From contig JBCCHB010000084.1 of assembly GCA_039028975.1 (NCBI GenBank), positions 4,895-68,894 of the forward strand: a stretch of DNA of 64,000 bases, given 5' to 3'. The notes beneath the pieces were generated by a model. That model saw only the letters and a list, made by a program, of their open reading frames with translations, was not told the DNA's origin and searched no databases. A program made the translations under genes and the position numbers. This document shows positions 26,448-34,467 of the stretch, piece after piece. This stretch comes from JAHBNG01 sp039028975 (lineage in GTDB: Bacteria; Chloroflexota; Anaerolineae; Caldilineales; Caldilineaceae). Position 1 is the first letter of the stretch. Each line of letters starts with the position of its first letter.

Positions 26448-26851
26448 TGTACAATCTCCTTCCGCTCGGGATGATAAACGATCAATTTAAGTTCGTATCG
26501 TTGGATCATATGCTGCCCGAAGGGCAATTGGAAAAAGCTCTGATAGGCGTTGACTGGCACTGCCAAGAATAGCTCTCGATCTGGCTCAACGTGCAGCAAG
26601 CCTTCTCGATAATCGAGGTACTGCCCCAACGCCCCATGAAAATCAGTGATAGCTGACGAGCTTAGAAAGCTTTTAATTTCGACAGCGATTTTTTCACCCT
26701 CACGATCAGCTGCAATGACTCGCTCGCCACCTAAATCGATCCGTAGCTCAACTCCCAAAAACTCAATTCTCAGCGGGTCGGCCGTGATGTTCCAACCTTC
26801 ATCTGTCAATGCTTGTTTGACAACCTCATGATAGACATCTTTGGCGGACAT
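26435..26851 (-). CDS. xisH: XisH-like protein (PD-(D/E)xK nuclease fold)
   Basis: 138 residues, standard length. MSAKDVYHEVVKQALTDEGW is the XisH start. IDLGGERVIAADREGEKIAVEIKSF contains the Asp...Glu-x-Lys active-site pattern of PD-(D/E)xK nucleases. FHGALGQYLDYREGLL and the C-terminal LIVYHPERKEIVQW complete the fold. Placed directly before XisI. The pair may be a nuclease/inhibitor or regulator module; no fdxN element or phage genes are adjacent. The upstream region carries a palindrome (26881-26966). Confidence 0.9.
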   Translation of the reverse strand: MSAKDVYHEVVKQALTDEGWNITADPLRIEFLGVELRIDLGGERVIAADREGEKIAVEIKSFLSSSAITDFHGALGQYLDYREGLLHVEPDRELFLAVPVNAYQSFFQLPFGQHMIQRYELKLIVYHPERKEIVQWLP

Positions 26852-26880
26852 ATTCGTTCCTCATAGAGTGCTTATTTTTT

Positions 26881-26966
26881 CCACATTACAGAAATGTGGG
26901 ACTGGTTCAGCTTAATTTGATTCACTCGGGTAGGTTCATCCTGGTAACAAACTCAACTGAACCAGT
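26881..26966. repeat. Inverted repeats upstream of xisH
   Basis: CCACATT/AATGTGG (26881-26899) is a 7-base hairpin. ACTGGTTCAG (26901-26910) and CTGAACCAGT (26957-26966) are perfect 10-base reverse complements 46 bases apart, and CAGAAATGT flanks both on the outer sides. Lying 30-115 bases before the XisH start, they are candidate regulator sites or element ends. Confidence 0.55.
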
Positions 26967-27091
26967 GCCAGAAATGTCTCATTTCCGCAGAGATTGAAGC
27001 TCTTATCTTTGGACAAATCGTTAATACAATATTTCTGGCATTAATTATAACACATGTCACCTTAGCCATTAGCAGTGATTTTCACATGAAT

Positions 27092-27132
27092 AAAACCTCG
27101 GCTTGCTTCGTGGATTTGCAGGCCGAGGTTTT
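27092..27132 (-). terminator. Candidate intrinsic terminator for the dipeptidase-pca gene run
   Basis: AAAACCTCGGC (27092-27102) and GCCGAGGTTTT (27122-27132) are perfect 11-base arms. On the minus strand the stem ends with TTTTATTCATG. It lies about 240 bases beyond the stop of the 590-residue gene. The stem starts with A and ends with T on both strands, so it could work either way. Confidence 0.5.
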
Positions 27133-27251
27133 GCTTCGTCGCTCAAAAATGGGTATTTTGGGTGCTCGAGAAATCGTACAGAACATCAACGAGGGCACTG
27201 TGTTGACCGAATGTTGGCTGCGGCGCCACCGATGCAGTTTTGTTCTGGAGT

Positions 27252-27351
27252 AGGAAAGTATAAGAGTCGACCCCGAAACATGGTTAAGTTCTGACCTCTA
27301 ATGCAGTGATCGCTCTGACCTGGCTGACGGCTAATTCGCTGAACGCTTTTA
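27252..27351 (+). repeat. Dispersed short repeat, copy 2 (first copy at 20660-20727)
   Basis: Shares GCTGACGGCT-ATT-GCTGAA-GCTTTT with the segment before thiM (25 of 28 positions). Copy 2 has about 30 extra bases in the middle. Part of the 519-base gap 26852-27370, which holds no gene. Confidence 0.4.
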
Positions 27352-27370
27352 TCTCTTCAGCGCCTGAACC

Positions 27371-29143
27371 TTAGCCTCGGCCAACCTTTGGCATACAGGG
27401 GAAGCACCAATCATCCGCAAAGGACTGACCAATATCGGAGACGAGGGGTGCACCCTGGAAAAGAGTGATACGCACCCACCGATCCGATTTTGGATCAAAT
27501 TTGCTCGCCCCAAAACAGGCAAGCTTACAACGTAGTAGGTGAATGGGTAAGCAGGATTGATCGAGTAGGTTGCTCTGGATCTCTGAATATGGCTCATGTT
27601 GCAGGGCTTGAATGCGGCGGATCGTTCCTTTGTTGGTTGGATACTTGAGTAAAAAATGGATCACCGATTCTTCCAACTCTGCTGCGGATAGAGATTGGAT
27701 TGTGGCATAGAGTTGTTGCACAGCCCGACCGATGCCAATAGACATCTCTTTTTCGGCACCAGGTTCATAGGCACGCTGACCCAAACGGGGTTCTTCCTTT
27801 TCTGCCGATCGATACCAGAAGTAGTGCTGGGTTCTTGGTGCATTAAAGTCAATAGCCAAGGCCCATTGATATTGGGTTTCAATGAGCTGCTTTAGCTCAC
27901 CCATAGATGCTTCTGGCTGCAGAGTATACCGCTCATCGACACTCACATATTTGGCTAGCTCATCCACTAACTCCGGATAGAGTTCGACCAGTAGGCTATT
28001 GATAAGTTCCTGGGTCTCCAGCGACGCATGGTGCCAAGCCCATTTCGTTAGTGATTGCCACAGGTGTCCCTCAGTTTGTAGGGCCTGATTAGGCTTTGTG
28101 GCTGGCAAGGCTCTCACCTGGTCCTGTAACCACGCTTTGATGACGAGCATCTCTTGGCAGATGAGTCGATTATTTTTTGCTTGACGTGTATCGTCGGTAT
28201 ACGTCTGTTGGAAATGGGTAGTCGCTTTATCGATGAGGCTTAGCAGTCTCTCTACGTGCGCTACTGTGATCGACTGAGTATGGATGACCCTTGCAATGGC
28301 CACTTCGCGCTTGTATATCCACGAGTGAATCAATTTAGGGTGCTTGACCAAAAAGGGGGCCATACCCAATCCGGTGGCGTTCCCAATACCGATATACCGT
28401 TTGATTTCCTCATTGAGCGGGATGGCAGTGGCCGGTGCTCGGCGGCTGGCAATATGATCGATCTGCTCTAGGCTAAAGTGGCGTATCATAAAGACGGCAA
28501 ACATTTGGGCGCTAAATGTCGTAGCAAAGGCTGAGCGTTGCTGGACTTTGTTGTAGTCGGCAACACCAAACTTCCCATTACCATAGACAGCCGTTGTTCG
28601 ATGGATGTAACCCACTTTGGCAAGCACTTCTGGGTTCGGCTGCTCTCCTCGCGCTAAGCAATCCACCACATAATCAAAGTTGCGTGTACTTTTGTTGGCC
28701 CGCGATAAGACTAGCACATCAGTCTGGTTGCGTCCCGCTTCTTGCTTGGGGACGTTGACGCGCAATTCTGCCAGGCGCTTATCGGTCAATTTACCTTCGC
28801 ATAGCACACAGGCCAAATCCCATTTCTCAGCAATGACCCGGTCTGTCCGCTCGTTATCCTCCAACGGCTGGGAAAAAATCACCATGCTGTATAGTTCGTC
28901 TGGTGGCCGGACATGATATATGCAGGTGCCATAGCCTTCTGCGTCTAAATCGAACGAGGCGCATTCAACTTCCCACGCTTCCTCCATCACTTTGCGCACA
29001 ATCGAACGAACGAAGCTGAGACGTGTCTGATGAAAGGCTCCTAGGCGTTCCAACTGCATAACTGTATGGGGTGGGCGCAGCGGCAAATGATTGAGTCTGT
29101 CGATCTGGGGTTGGATGTTAGGCGGGTCCAAATGATTGTTCAT
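27371..29143 (-). CDS. Conserved-looking hypothetical protein, 590 residues
   Basis: Not recognised. No signal peptide, membrane helix or repeat. Visible points: a hydrophilic Pro-rich start, a central segment IGIGNATGLGMAPFLVKHP, a helical stretch with many Leu/Ile/Gln, a Tyr/Trp-rich piece QHYFWYRSAEKEEPRLGQR, and a Cys-containing end DDWCFPCMPK. The frame is long, uses codons like its neighbours and overlaps the dipeptidase gene by 26 bases, so it is a real gene. The start could be the ATG at residue 29. Sits between the M19 gene and XisH/XisI. Possibly an enzyme in amine or aromatic turnover by association; no function proposed. Confidence 0.7.
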   Translation of the reverse strand: MNNHLDPPNIQPQIDRLNHLPLRPPHTVMQLERLGAFHQTRLSFVRSIVRKVMEEAWEVECASFDLDAEGYGTCIYHVRPPDELYSMVIFSQPLEDNERTDRVIAEKWDLACVLCEGKLTDKRLAELRVNVPKQEAGRNQTDVLVLSRANKSTRNFDYVVDCLARGEQPNPEVLAKVGYIHRTTAVYGNGKFGVADYNKVQQRSAFATTFSAQMFAVFMIRHFSLEQIDHIASRRAPATAIPLNEEIKRYIGIGNATGLGMAPFLVKHPKLIHSWIYKREVAIARVIHTQSITVAHVERLLSLIDKATTHFQQTYTDDTRQAKNNRLICQEMLVIKAWLQDQVRALPATKPNQALQTEGHLWQSLTKWAWHHASLETQELINSLLVELYPELVDELAKYVSVDERYTLQPEASMGELKQLIETQYQWALAIDFNAPRTQHYFWYRSAEKEEPRLGQRAYEPGAEKEMSIGIGRAVQQLYATIQSLSAAELEESVIHFLLKYPTNKGTIRRIQALQHEPYSEIQSNLLDQSCLPIHLLRCKLACFGASKFDPKSDRWVRITLFQGAPLVSDIGQSFADDWCFPCMPKVGRG

Positions 29144-30116
29144 AGAAATTTAACCAATTCTGCCCCATGATTTTGGCTGTCTCCTCTTTGGAAAATCCCT
29201 TGTCAAGCAAGCCTTGGGTCAGGTTGGGGAAATCTGTGCTGTTCCGCAACCACTGTAGGGGGGCAGGCCACTTTTTTGATGACGCTGAGCCTTCACCATA
29301 ATCTGTCGTTTTGCTCCAGCGGCCATTGCGCATCCACTCCAAAACGGCATAGTCATGGCCCACGCATAAGTCGGTACCAATCCCAATGTGATCAAGGCCA
29401 ATCAGGTCAGCCGTTTGGGCCACCATATCACAAAAAGCGGTCAGGGTGCACTCTGAGCCATTAGCCAAGTGCAGTGGGTAGGCGCTAAAGCCCAACATGC
29501 CACCTGCTTGGGCCAATGCTTTCAATACAATATCTGTTTTATTACGCAGGGCTGGGTGGAAGAATTTGGGGTTGGCGTGGCTAATGGTAATAGGGCGGGC
29601 AGATAACTCGATTGCCTCTAGTGTGCTGCGGTCGCTGCTGTGGGACATGTCAATGATCATACCCACCCGGTTCATCTCTTGGATGACGGCTTTGCCAAAG
29701 CGAGTAACTCCTCCATCATCGTCCTCATAACAACCCGTGGCCAGCGGACTTTGGTTGTTATAGGTTAGCTGCATAATCCGCACATTGAGCTGATGAAAGA
29801 TCTCCACCAAATTAATATCATCTTCAATGGGAGAACAGTTCTGAAAGCCGAAGATGATGCCAACCTTTCCCAGCTTCTTAGCGATTCGGATATCTTCGGC
29901 TACCTTGACGGGCATGATCAAATCGCCATGCTCTTCAAACCACCGGTTCCATTGGCCGATATTGCGAATGGCTTCGACCATATTTTCCCAGTAGGCAATC
30001 GTGACATGAACGGCAGAAAGCCCTCCTTGCTGCAGTTGTTGAAAAATAGATCGATCCCATTTAGAGTATTGCAGGCCATCGATAACGGTTAGCTCTTGGT
30101 GTATGTTGTGGCTCAT
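29118..30116 (-). CDS. Membrane-dipeptidase-family protein (M19) lacking standard zinc ligands
   Basis: 332 residues, family length. IIDMSHSSDRSTLEAIE and ITISHANPKFFHP keep the two late His ligands, and LDHIGIGTDLCVGHD is the C-terminal strand. In place of the normal N-terminal D-G-H-N-D there is VIDGLQYSKWDR, so the HxD pair is absent, and where renal dipeptidases have the bridging Glu (G-x-E) this has FGFQNCSPIEDD. From memory the same changes occur in the Pseudomonas homologue near the glycine-betaine/dimethylglycine genes. It probably differs in metal content or substrate from classical dipeptidases. Overlaps the 590-residue gene. Confidence 0.82.
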   Translation of the reverse strand: MSHNIHQELTVIDGLQYSKWDRSIFQQLQQGGLSAVHVTIAYWENMVEAIRNIGQWNRWFEEHGDLIMPVKVAEDIRIAKKLGKVGIIFGFQNCSPIEDDINLVEIFHQLNVRIMQLTYNNQSPLATGCYEDDDGGVTRFGKAVIQEMNRVGMIIDMSHSSDRSTLEAIELSARPITISHANPKFFHPALRNKTDIVLKALAQAGGMLGFSAYPLHLANGSECTLTAFCDMVAQTADLIGLDHIGIGTDLCVGHDYAVLEWMRNGRWSKTTDYGEGSASSKKWPAPLQWLRNSTDFPNLTQGLLDKGFSKEETAKIMGQNWLNFYEQSFGPA

Positions 30117-30181
30117 ATAAATAATCTACGTAATTTGTATATTCTTTGCTCCCATTCTCAATGAAGCGTAACGAGAATCCG

Positions 30182-30769
30182 CTATGCATCGAAAAAGACA
30201 GTCTCATTGTCACCCTGTAAACGAACATCTAAGCGGTATACTAGGAGATCACTTGTTTCAACACGCATGGCAATGAGCGTTTTTCTGCGAGCAGGGTTGA
30301 TTGTGAGCAACACCGGATCCATATCGTTAGCTGGCTCGTCGTCAAAGTAAATGCGGGTGACAACGTGGATCAACATACCGCGAGCAAAGATGCGCACATT
30401 GACATAAGGTGCGTTGCTGGAATGGGCAATAGCACCCGGCTTAATCGTCTCAAAGCGATAGGTACCGTTGTTGCTGGTCTCAGAGCGACCAAATCCACTG
30501 AAGTTCGGATCGGCGTTTGGATGATTCGGATCGATGGGGTGGTTGAAATAACCCCTTGTATCGGGCTGCCAGATTTCGATAAGGGCGTCATTGACTGGTT
30601 CACCATCACCATCAAGTATCTGGCCAGTAAGCGAGATGTGTTTACCCTTGGTCTGGTCGTTGGTCAGAATGTGCTCTTTCCCCTGGTTAAAGAGGCCAAA
30701 GGAGAAAAATGGACCAACAGTTTGGCTTGGCGTTTGGCCCAGTGATTGTTTTACCATAATCGTTTCCAC
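30182..30769 (-). CDS. pcaG: Protocatechuate 3,4-dioxygenase alpha subunit
   Basis: 195 residues. QTPSQTVGPFFSFGL is the start shared by aromatic-ring intradiol enzymes, ALIEIWQPDTRGYFNH and DPNFSGFGRSETSNNGTYRF the central motif, and NAPYVNVRIFARGMLIHVVTRIYF the strand where the beta subunit has its H-x-H. Here that pair is absent, as expected for the non-catalytic alpha chain. With PcaH it opens the protocatechuate ring to beta-carboxymuconate. Start GTG 30769 or ATG 30757 (four residues shorter). 20 bases after pcaH. Confidence 0.92.
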   Translation of the reverse strand: METIMVKQSLGQTPSQTVGPFFSFGLFNQGKEHILTNDQTKGKHISLTGQILDGDGEPVNDALIEIWQPDTRGYFNHPIDPNHPNADPNFSGFGRSETSNNGTYRFETIKPGAIAHSSNAPYVNVRIFARGMLIHVVTRIYFDDEPANDMDPVLLTINPARRKTLIAMRVETSDLLVYRLDVRLQGDNETVFFDA

Positions 30770-30789
30770 TCTCGTATACTTTGCAACCG

Positions 30790-31509
30790 TTACTCAAACG
30801 GTGTTTGCTTAGATCCAGCCAGCACAATATCAAATCGATAGCCTAATGCCCAGCTATCTTCGGTTACATCGTGCGCGTACGTCGAAATCAGACGCTCGGC
30901 TCCCTTGACACCACCAGCGCCATCCGCAATACAGTTGAAGATCGGATCGAGGGCCAAGAGGGGATCGCCTGGAAAGTACATCTGAGTAACCAGGCGTGAA
31001 AGAAAATCCTGACCAAAGAGCGAAAAGTGAATGTGGGCCGGACGCCAGGCATTTTCATGGTTACCCCATGGGTACGCGCCCGGTTTGATGGTTACAAATC
31101 GGTATTCACCCTGCTCGTTGGTCATACAGCGCCCCGCACCAATGAAGTTGGGATCTAAAGGGGCATCGTACTGGTCAACTTTGTGAATATAGCGTCCGCA
31201 AGCATTGGCCTGCCACAATTCAATGAGCGCATTGCGGACAGGCAGTCCCCTTTCATCTAGGACGCGCCCCGTTACAATAATCCGCCCACCCAGGGCTTCC
31301 CCGTTGACAGCGGAATTACGCGTCAGATCACTATCCATCTCTGTAAGTTGATCATGACCGTAGACTGGCCCCGTCAATTCTGAAAGCGAGTGGGCCAGTG
31401 GAACAAGGGGTTGCTGGGGTGAGCGCTTAATTGTCGATTTGTAGGGAGAATGCAAAAAGGGTGGCTGCACATCCCAATTGATCGATGGTTGAAGGTCACT
31501 TTGTGTCAT
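30790..31509 (-). CDS. pcaH: Protocatechuate 3,4-dioxygenase beta subunit
   Basis: 239 residues. LIELWQANACGRYIHKVDQY carries an iron-ligand Tyr, and AYPWGNHENAWRPAHIHFSLFG the second Tyr and the H-x-H pair, so the ferric site looks intact. DPNFIGAGRCMTNEQGEYRF and TQMYFPGDPLLALDP complete the family pattern. It supplies the catalytic iron of the PcaGH complex. Order on the minus strand is pcaL, pcaH, pcaG, all within 60 bases of each other, hence one transcript. Confidence 0.94.
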   Translation of the reverse strand: MTQSDLQPSINWDVQPPFLHSPYKSTIKRSPQQPLVPLAHSLSELTGPVYGHDQLTEMDSDLTRNSAVNGEALGGRIIVTGRVLDERGLPVRNALIELWQANACGRYIHKVDQYDAPLDPNFIGAGRCMTNEQGEYRFVTIKPGAYPWGNHENAWRPAHIHFSLFGQDFLSRLVTQMYFPGDPLLALDPIFNCIADGAGGVKGAERLISTYAHDVTEDSWALGYRFDIVLAGSKQTPFE

Positions 31510-31525
31510 TTGGGATTCCCTTTTC

Positions 31526-32740
31526 TCAGCCCGTTTGAGGTCTTTCTAGCTCTGCATAAACTTCCTTGGCAACCGCAAACGCTCGATTGGCGGCAGGTAC
31601 GCCAGCATAGACCGCTACTTGATGAAAGACTTCTTTCACTTCATCGGACGTGACGCCCGTATTTCGTGTCGCGCGGATGTGCATCGCTAATTCGTGCTCT
31701 TTACCAAGCGCAGCCATCAAACCAATCGTCAGTAGGTGACGGTCGCGTCTATCCAACGTACCACCAGACCAAACGGTCCCCCAAGCAAATTCAGTGATCA
31801 TGCGTTGGAAGTCGGCATCAAAATCGGTCTTGTTCTGTTCAGCTCGGTCGACGTGGGCATCGCCTAAAACAGAGCGGCGAACGTCCATGCCTTGATCAAA
31901 TTTGGTATTCATTTTCCCATCTACTTTAGAGTTATCTAATTGAGTATCGCTCACATTACCCCCTGACAAAAATGCGCTGATCTTCGTTGCCATAATCTCT
32001 GGCTGTTCGATGCAAGGCAAGTGGGCTGCATCCGCTATGAGTTGGCAAGAGGCATTAGGCATCGCGTCCGCTAACTGAGCAGCATCTTCGGGGGTTGTTG
32101 CTAAGTCTTCTGCACCACATAAGACCAGCGTTGGCACCTGAATCTTGGTGACATCTGACCATAGATCTGCATCGCGAAGGGCTTCGCAGGTGCCAGTATA
32201 TCCATCGACTGATGTACGAGTAAGCATATGATAGGCTCCACGACAAAGAGCTGGTTCTCTTTCGGCAAAGCTGGGTGCAAACCAGCGAGACAGGATTGCA
32301 TCGCCCAAATGGGCCATACCGTTTGCTCGTAGCGTGTCGATGCGTTCGTCCCACATGTGTGGCGTGCCGATCTTGGGCGCAGTATCACAGAGTACCAAGC
32401 GCTCCACCCGCCTTGGATAACGAGCAGCAAACTCAAGGGCTATCATGCCACCGACCGAAATGCCCACCAAGATCGCCTGCTCAACCTCTAGATGGTGGAG
32501 TAAGCCAACCATGTCCTGGGCATGTTGATGGATGGTGAATGGCGGATTTGGACAATCCGAAAGGCCATGTCCACGCTTGTCATGACGAATCACCCGGTAA
32601 TCGGTCGCGAAATGTGGCACAACCGCACCCCAAATCCGTAGATCCGTGCCGAGCGAATTAATAAAGATAAGTGGGGGACCTGCAGGGTTGCCTTCATCCA
32701 TATAGTGAAGGATCACATCATTAACCTCTACGAAATTCAT
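31526..32740 (-). CDS. pcaL: Fused 3-oxoadipate enol-lactonase and 4-carboxymuconolactone decarboxylase
   Basis: About 404 residues. The N-terminal half is an alpha/beta hydrolase (LIFINSLGTDLRIW, then GISVGGMIALEFAARYP with the nucleophilic Ser, GAEDLATTPEDA with Asp, DAAHLPCIEQPE with His). The C-terminal 130 residues are the decarboxylase (DVRRSVLGDAHVDRAEQNKT, GTLDRRDRHLLTIGLMAALG, HIRATRNTGVTSDEVKEVF). This order is PcaL, two consecutive steps of the protocatechuate branch in one chain. The frame runs back to 32815, but the ATG at 32740 (GAGG eight bases upstream) matches family starts. PcaB, PcaI/J and PcaF are not in the window. Confidence 0.93.
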   Translation of the reverse strand: MNFVEVNDVILHYMDEGNPAGPPLIFINSLGTDLRIWGAVVPHFATDYRVIRHDKRGHGLSDCPNPPFTIHQHAQDMVGLLHHLEVEQAILVGISVGGMIALEFAARYPRRVERLVLCDTAPKIGTPHMWDERIDTLRANGMAHLGDAILSRWFAPSFAEREPALCRGAYHMLTRTSVDGYTGTCEALRDADLWSDVTKIQVPTLVLCGAEDLATTPEDAAQLADAMPNASCQLIADAAHLPCIEQPEIMATKISAFLSGGNVSDTQLDNSKVDGKMNTKFDQGMDVRRSVLGDAHVDRAEQNKTDFDADFQRMITEFAWGTVWSGGTLDRRDRHLLTIGLMAALGKEHELAMHIRATRNTGVTSDEVKEVFHQVAVYAGVPAANRAFAVAKEVYAELERPQTG

Positions 32741-32833
32741 CAACGGGGCCTCATTTTGTACTTTAGATGAGAATGCTCTTCTAGAGCCTTCCCAAAAAAG
32801 TGATTTTCCTATCACTTATGGCTGGTCAGTACT

Positions 32834-32922
32834 CTATACTCTCCGCTCCGTTTGAAAACACAAGTTTAGCCACTCTGGTAGAGCATCGGAAAGCTCCTAT
32901 TTTCAAAACGACCGCAGTATAG
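32834..32922 (+). repeat. Dispersed palindromic repeat, copy A
   Basis: Left arm CTATACTCTCCGCTCCGTTT followed by GAAAAC, a core with CCACTCTGGTAGAGCATCGG, and right arm TTTTCAAAACGACCGCAGTA ending TATAG. The arms are reverse complements with few mismatches and the tips CTATACT/AGTATAG are perfect. It fills the gap between pcaL and the GntR remnant. Confidence 0.75.
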
Positions 32923-32979
32923 CTGGCAAGCTCATGATCTACGATTACTTATGGGAAACATTATCTGAATGTCTATAGA

Positions 32980-33360
32980 TTACGTTCGATATGGGGTGAT
33001 TAAAGAACCACCTGGGATTCGGGAGAATTCAGAGCGCTGTTCCACATACCGTTTAAGCGTGTGCAGCGATAGATAGGCATGTTCGCGTAGTAAAAATTCA
33101 GCCCGGGTCGCTTGCTTCTGCTTGATTGCATCGAGTATACCGCGATGATGCTCCTGACCCAAGAGCAACGTGCGCCATGAATGATGAATGTCACCAGATT
33201 CATGCACAAATGCATTAGGGGATGCAAAAGGCATTTCGAGCACACGAGCCATGGCATGCTGAATAACAAAGCTATCTGCCAGAGCAATCAATGTGCGATG
33301 GAATTGATTATTGACCTCGAAATAGATGGCAATACCTTCAGAAGAGGGAGCCCCGAAAGC
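32980..33360 (-). pseudogene. 5'-truncated GntR/FadR-type regulator (FCD domain remnant)
   Basis: Reading back from the stop gives the C-terminal ligand-binding FCD domain: YFEVNNQFHRTLIALADSF (with the FCD His), LLGQEHHRGILDAIKQKQAT and LLREHAYLSLHTLKRYVEQ. The DNA-binding winged helix is missing: upstream the frame meets two stop codons in tandem (TAATAA) that are the end of the ABC ATPase gene. There is no start codon before TTG 33291. So the 5' half was lost when it became joined to the ABC gene. It once probably controlled a catabolic operon such as the pca genes next door. Confidence 0.75.
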
Positions 33361-33363
33361 TTA

Positions 33364-34416
33364 TTATTGCTTGGTCGCTTCTAGCAGAAGGGGCACAACC
33401 GATTTTCCATTGAGTGTCGGTCCGCTTGTATGCAAATGGCAGCGTACCGTGCCACCTCCATCAGCCGTCGTTTCACCGGGCATCTCTTGATGGCAAACGT
33501 CCATAACTAGCGCACAGCGATTGGTAAAAGGGCAACCAGGTGGCAGATTGGCTGGGCTAGGCGGCTCAGCATCAATATGGTACATACGTCGTACTTCGGC
33601 ACGGTACTTTTGCCGTTCCGGATCAGGGATCGGCTCAGCAGCCAACAGCATAGCCGTGTAGGGATGGGCCGCGTCATTATAGACCCGTTCAGCTGGCCCT
33701 GTCTCTACCAAATACCCAAGATAGAGAACGCCGATATCGTGGCTGATGTGACGCACAACGGCCAAATCATGGGCAATGAAGAGATAGGCTACGCCCGTCT
33801 TCTCCTGGATCTCCTCTAGCAAATTGATAACTTGGCTCTGGATCGACACATCCAGCGCGCTAGTCGCCTCATCACAGATGATCATCTCCGGCCCTACCGA
33901 GAGCGCCCTGGCAATCGCTACTCGCTGCCGCTGACCACCAGAAAGCTCATACGGAAAGCGTTCCATAAAGTGGCGGCCTAGACCCACCTGCTCCAGTAGC
34001 TCGCCCACAATCTGGTCCCGTTCTTTGCCCGCACGAATGCCTCGATGTTGGGTCACCAGTTCGCCCACAATTTCACCTACTATATGGCTGGGATTGAGAG
34101 ACGAGTAAGGATCCTGGAAGACGATCTGTACCTGGCTGCGATACTGCTTCTCGCGGCGACTATTCATCTGAGTCACCTCATCACCAGCTACCTTGATACT
34201 GCCCGCAACGGCTGGCGTAAGGCGCAGAATGGTTCGCGCAATGGTCGACTTCCCCGAACCAGACTCACCCACCAAACCAAAGGTCTTGCCCGGTGCTATT
34301 GAAAAGGACGCTCCATTGACCGCTTTTACGGGGGCAGGTGTCGGACCGAAGATTCGGCGACGTCCGGCGAATTCGACATATAGATTGTCGATGTCTAGAT
34401 AGGATTTGTCACTCAT
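33364..34416 (-). CDS. Oligopeptide/dipeptide-type ABC transporter ATPase (DppF/OppF-like)
   Basis: 350 residues from ATG 34416, which has AAGGA seven bases upstream; the frame opens 13 codons earlier. GLVGESGSGKST is Walker A, VFQDPYSSLNPSH the Q-loop, PYELSGGQRQRVAIARAL the ABC signature, and MIICDEATSALDVS Walker B. The C-terminal CPFTNRCALVMDVCHQE is the cysteine-containing oligopeptide_HPY-like tail. It is the second ATPase of an Opp/Dpp importer. No permease, binding protein or partner ATPase is present, so it is an orphan fragment of an operon. 51 bases after the sulfatase gene; the FCD remnant follows immediately. Confidence 0.9.
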   Translation of the reverse strand: MSDKSYLDIDNLYVEFAGRRRIFGPTPAPVKAVNGASFSIAPGKTFGLVGESGSGKSTIARTILRLTPAVAGSIKVAGDEVTQMNSRREKQYRSQVQIVFQDPYSSLNPSHIVGEIVGELVTQHRGIRAGKERDQIVGELLEQVGLGRHFMERFPYELSGGQRQRVAIARALSVGPEMIICDEATSALDVSIQSQVINLLEEIQEKTGVAYLFIAHDLAVVRHISHDIGVLYLGYLVETGPAERVYNDAAHPYTAMLLAAEPIPDPERQKYRAEVRRMYHIDAEPPSPANLPPGCPFTNRCALVMDVCHQEMPGETTADGGGTVRCHLHTSGPTLNGKSVVPLLLEATKQ

Positions 34417-34467
34417 TCTGGCATCCTTCAATGGCATCTTAGTTGGACGAGCCAATTGCGTTTTCCT

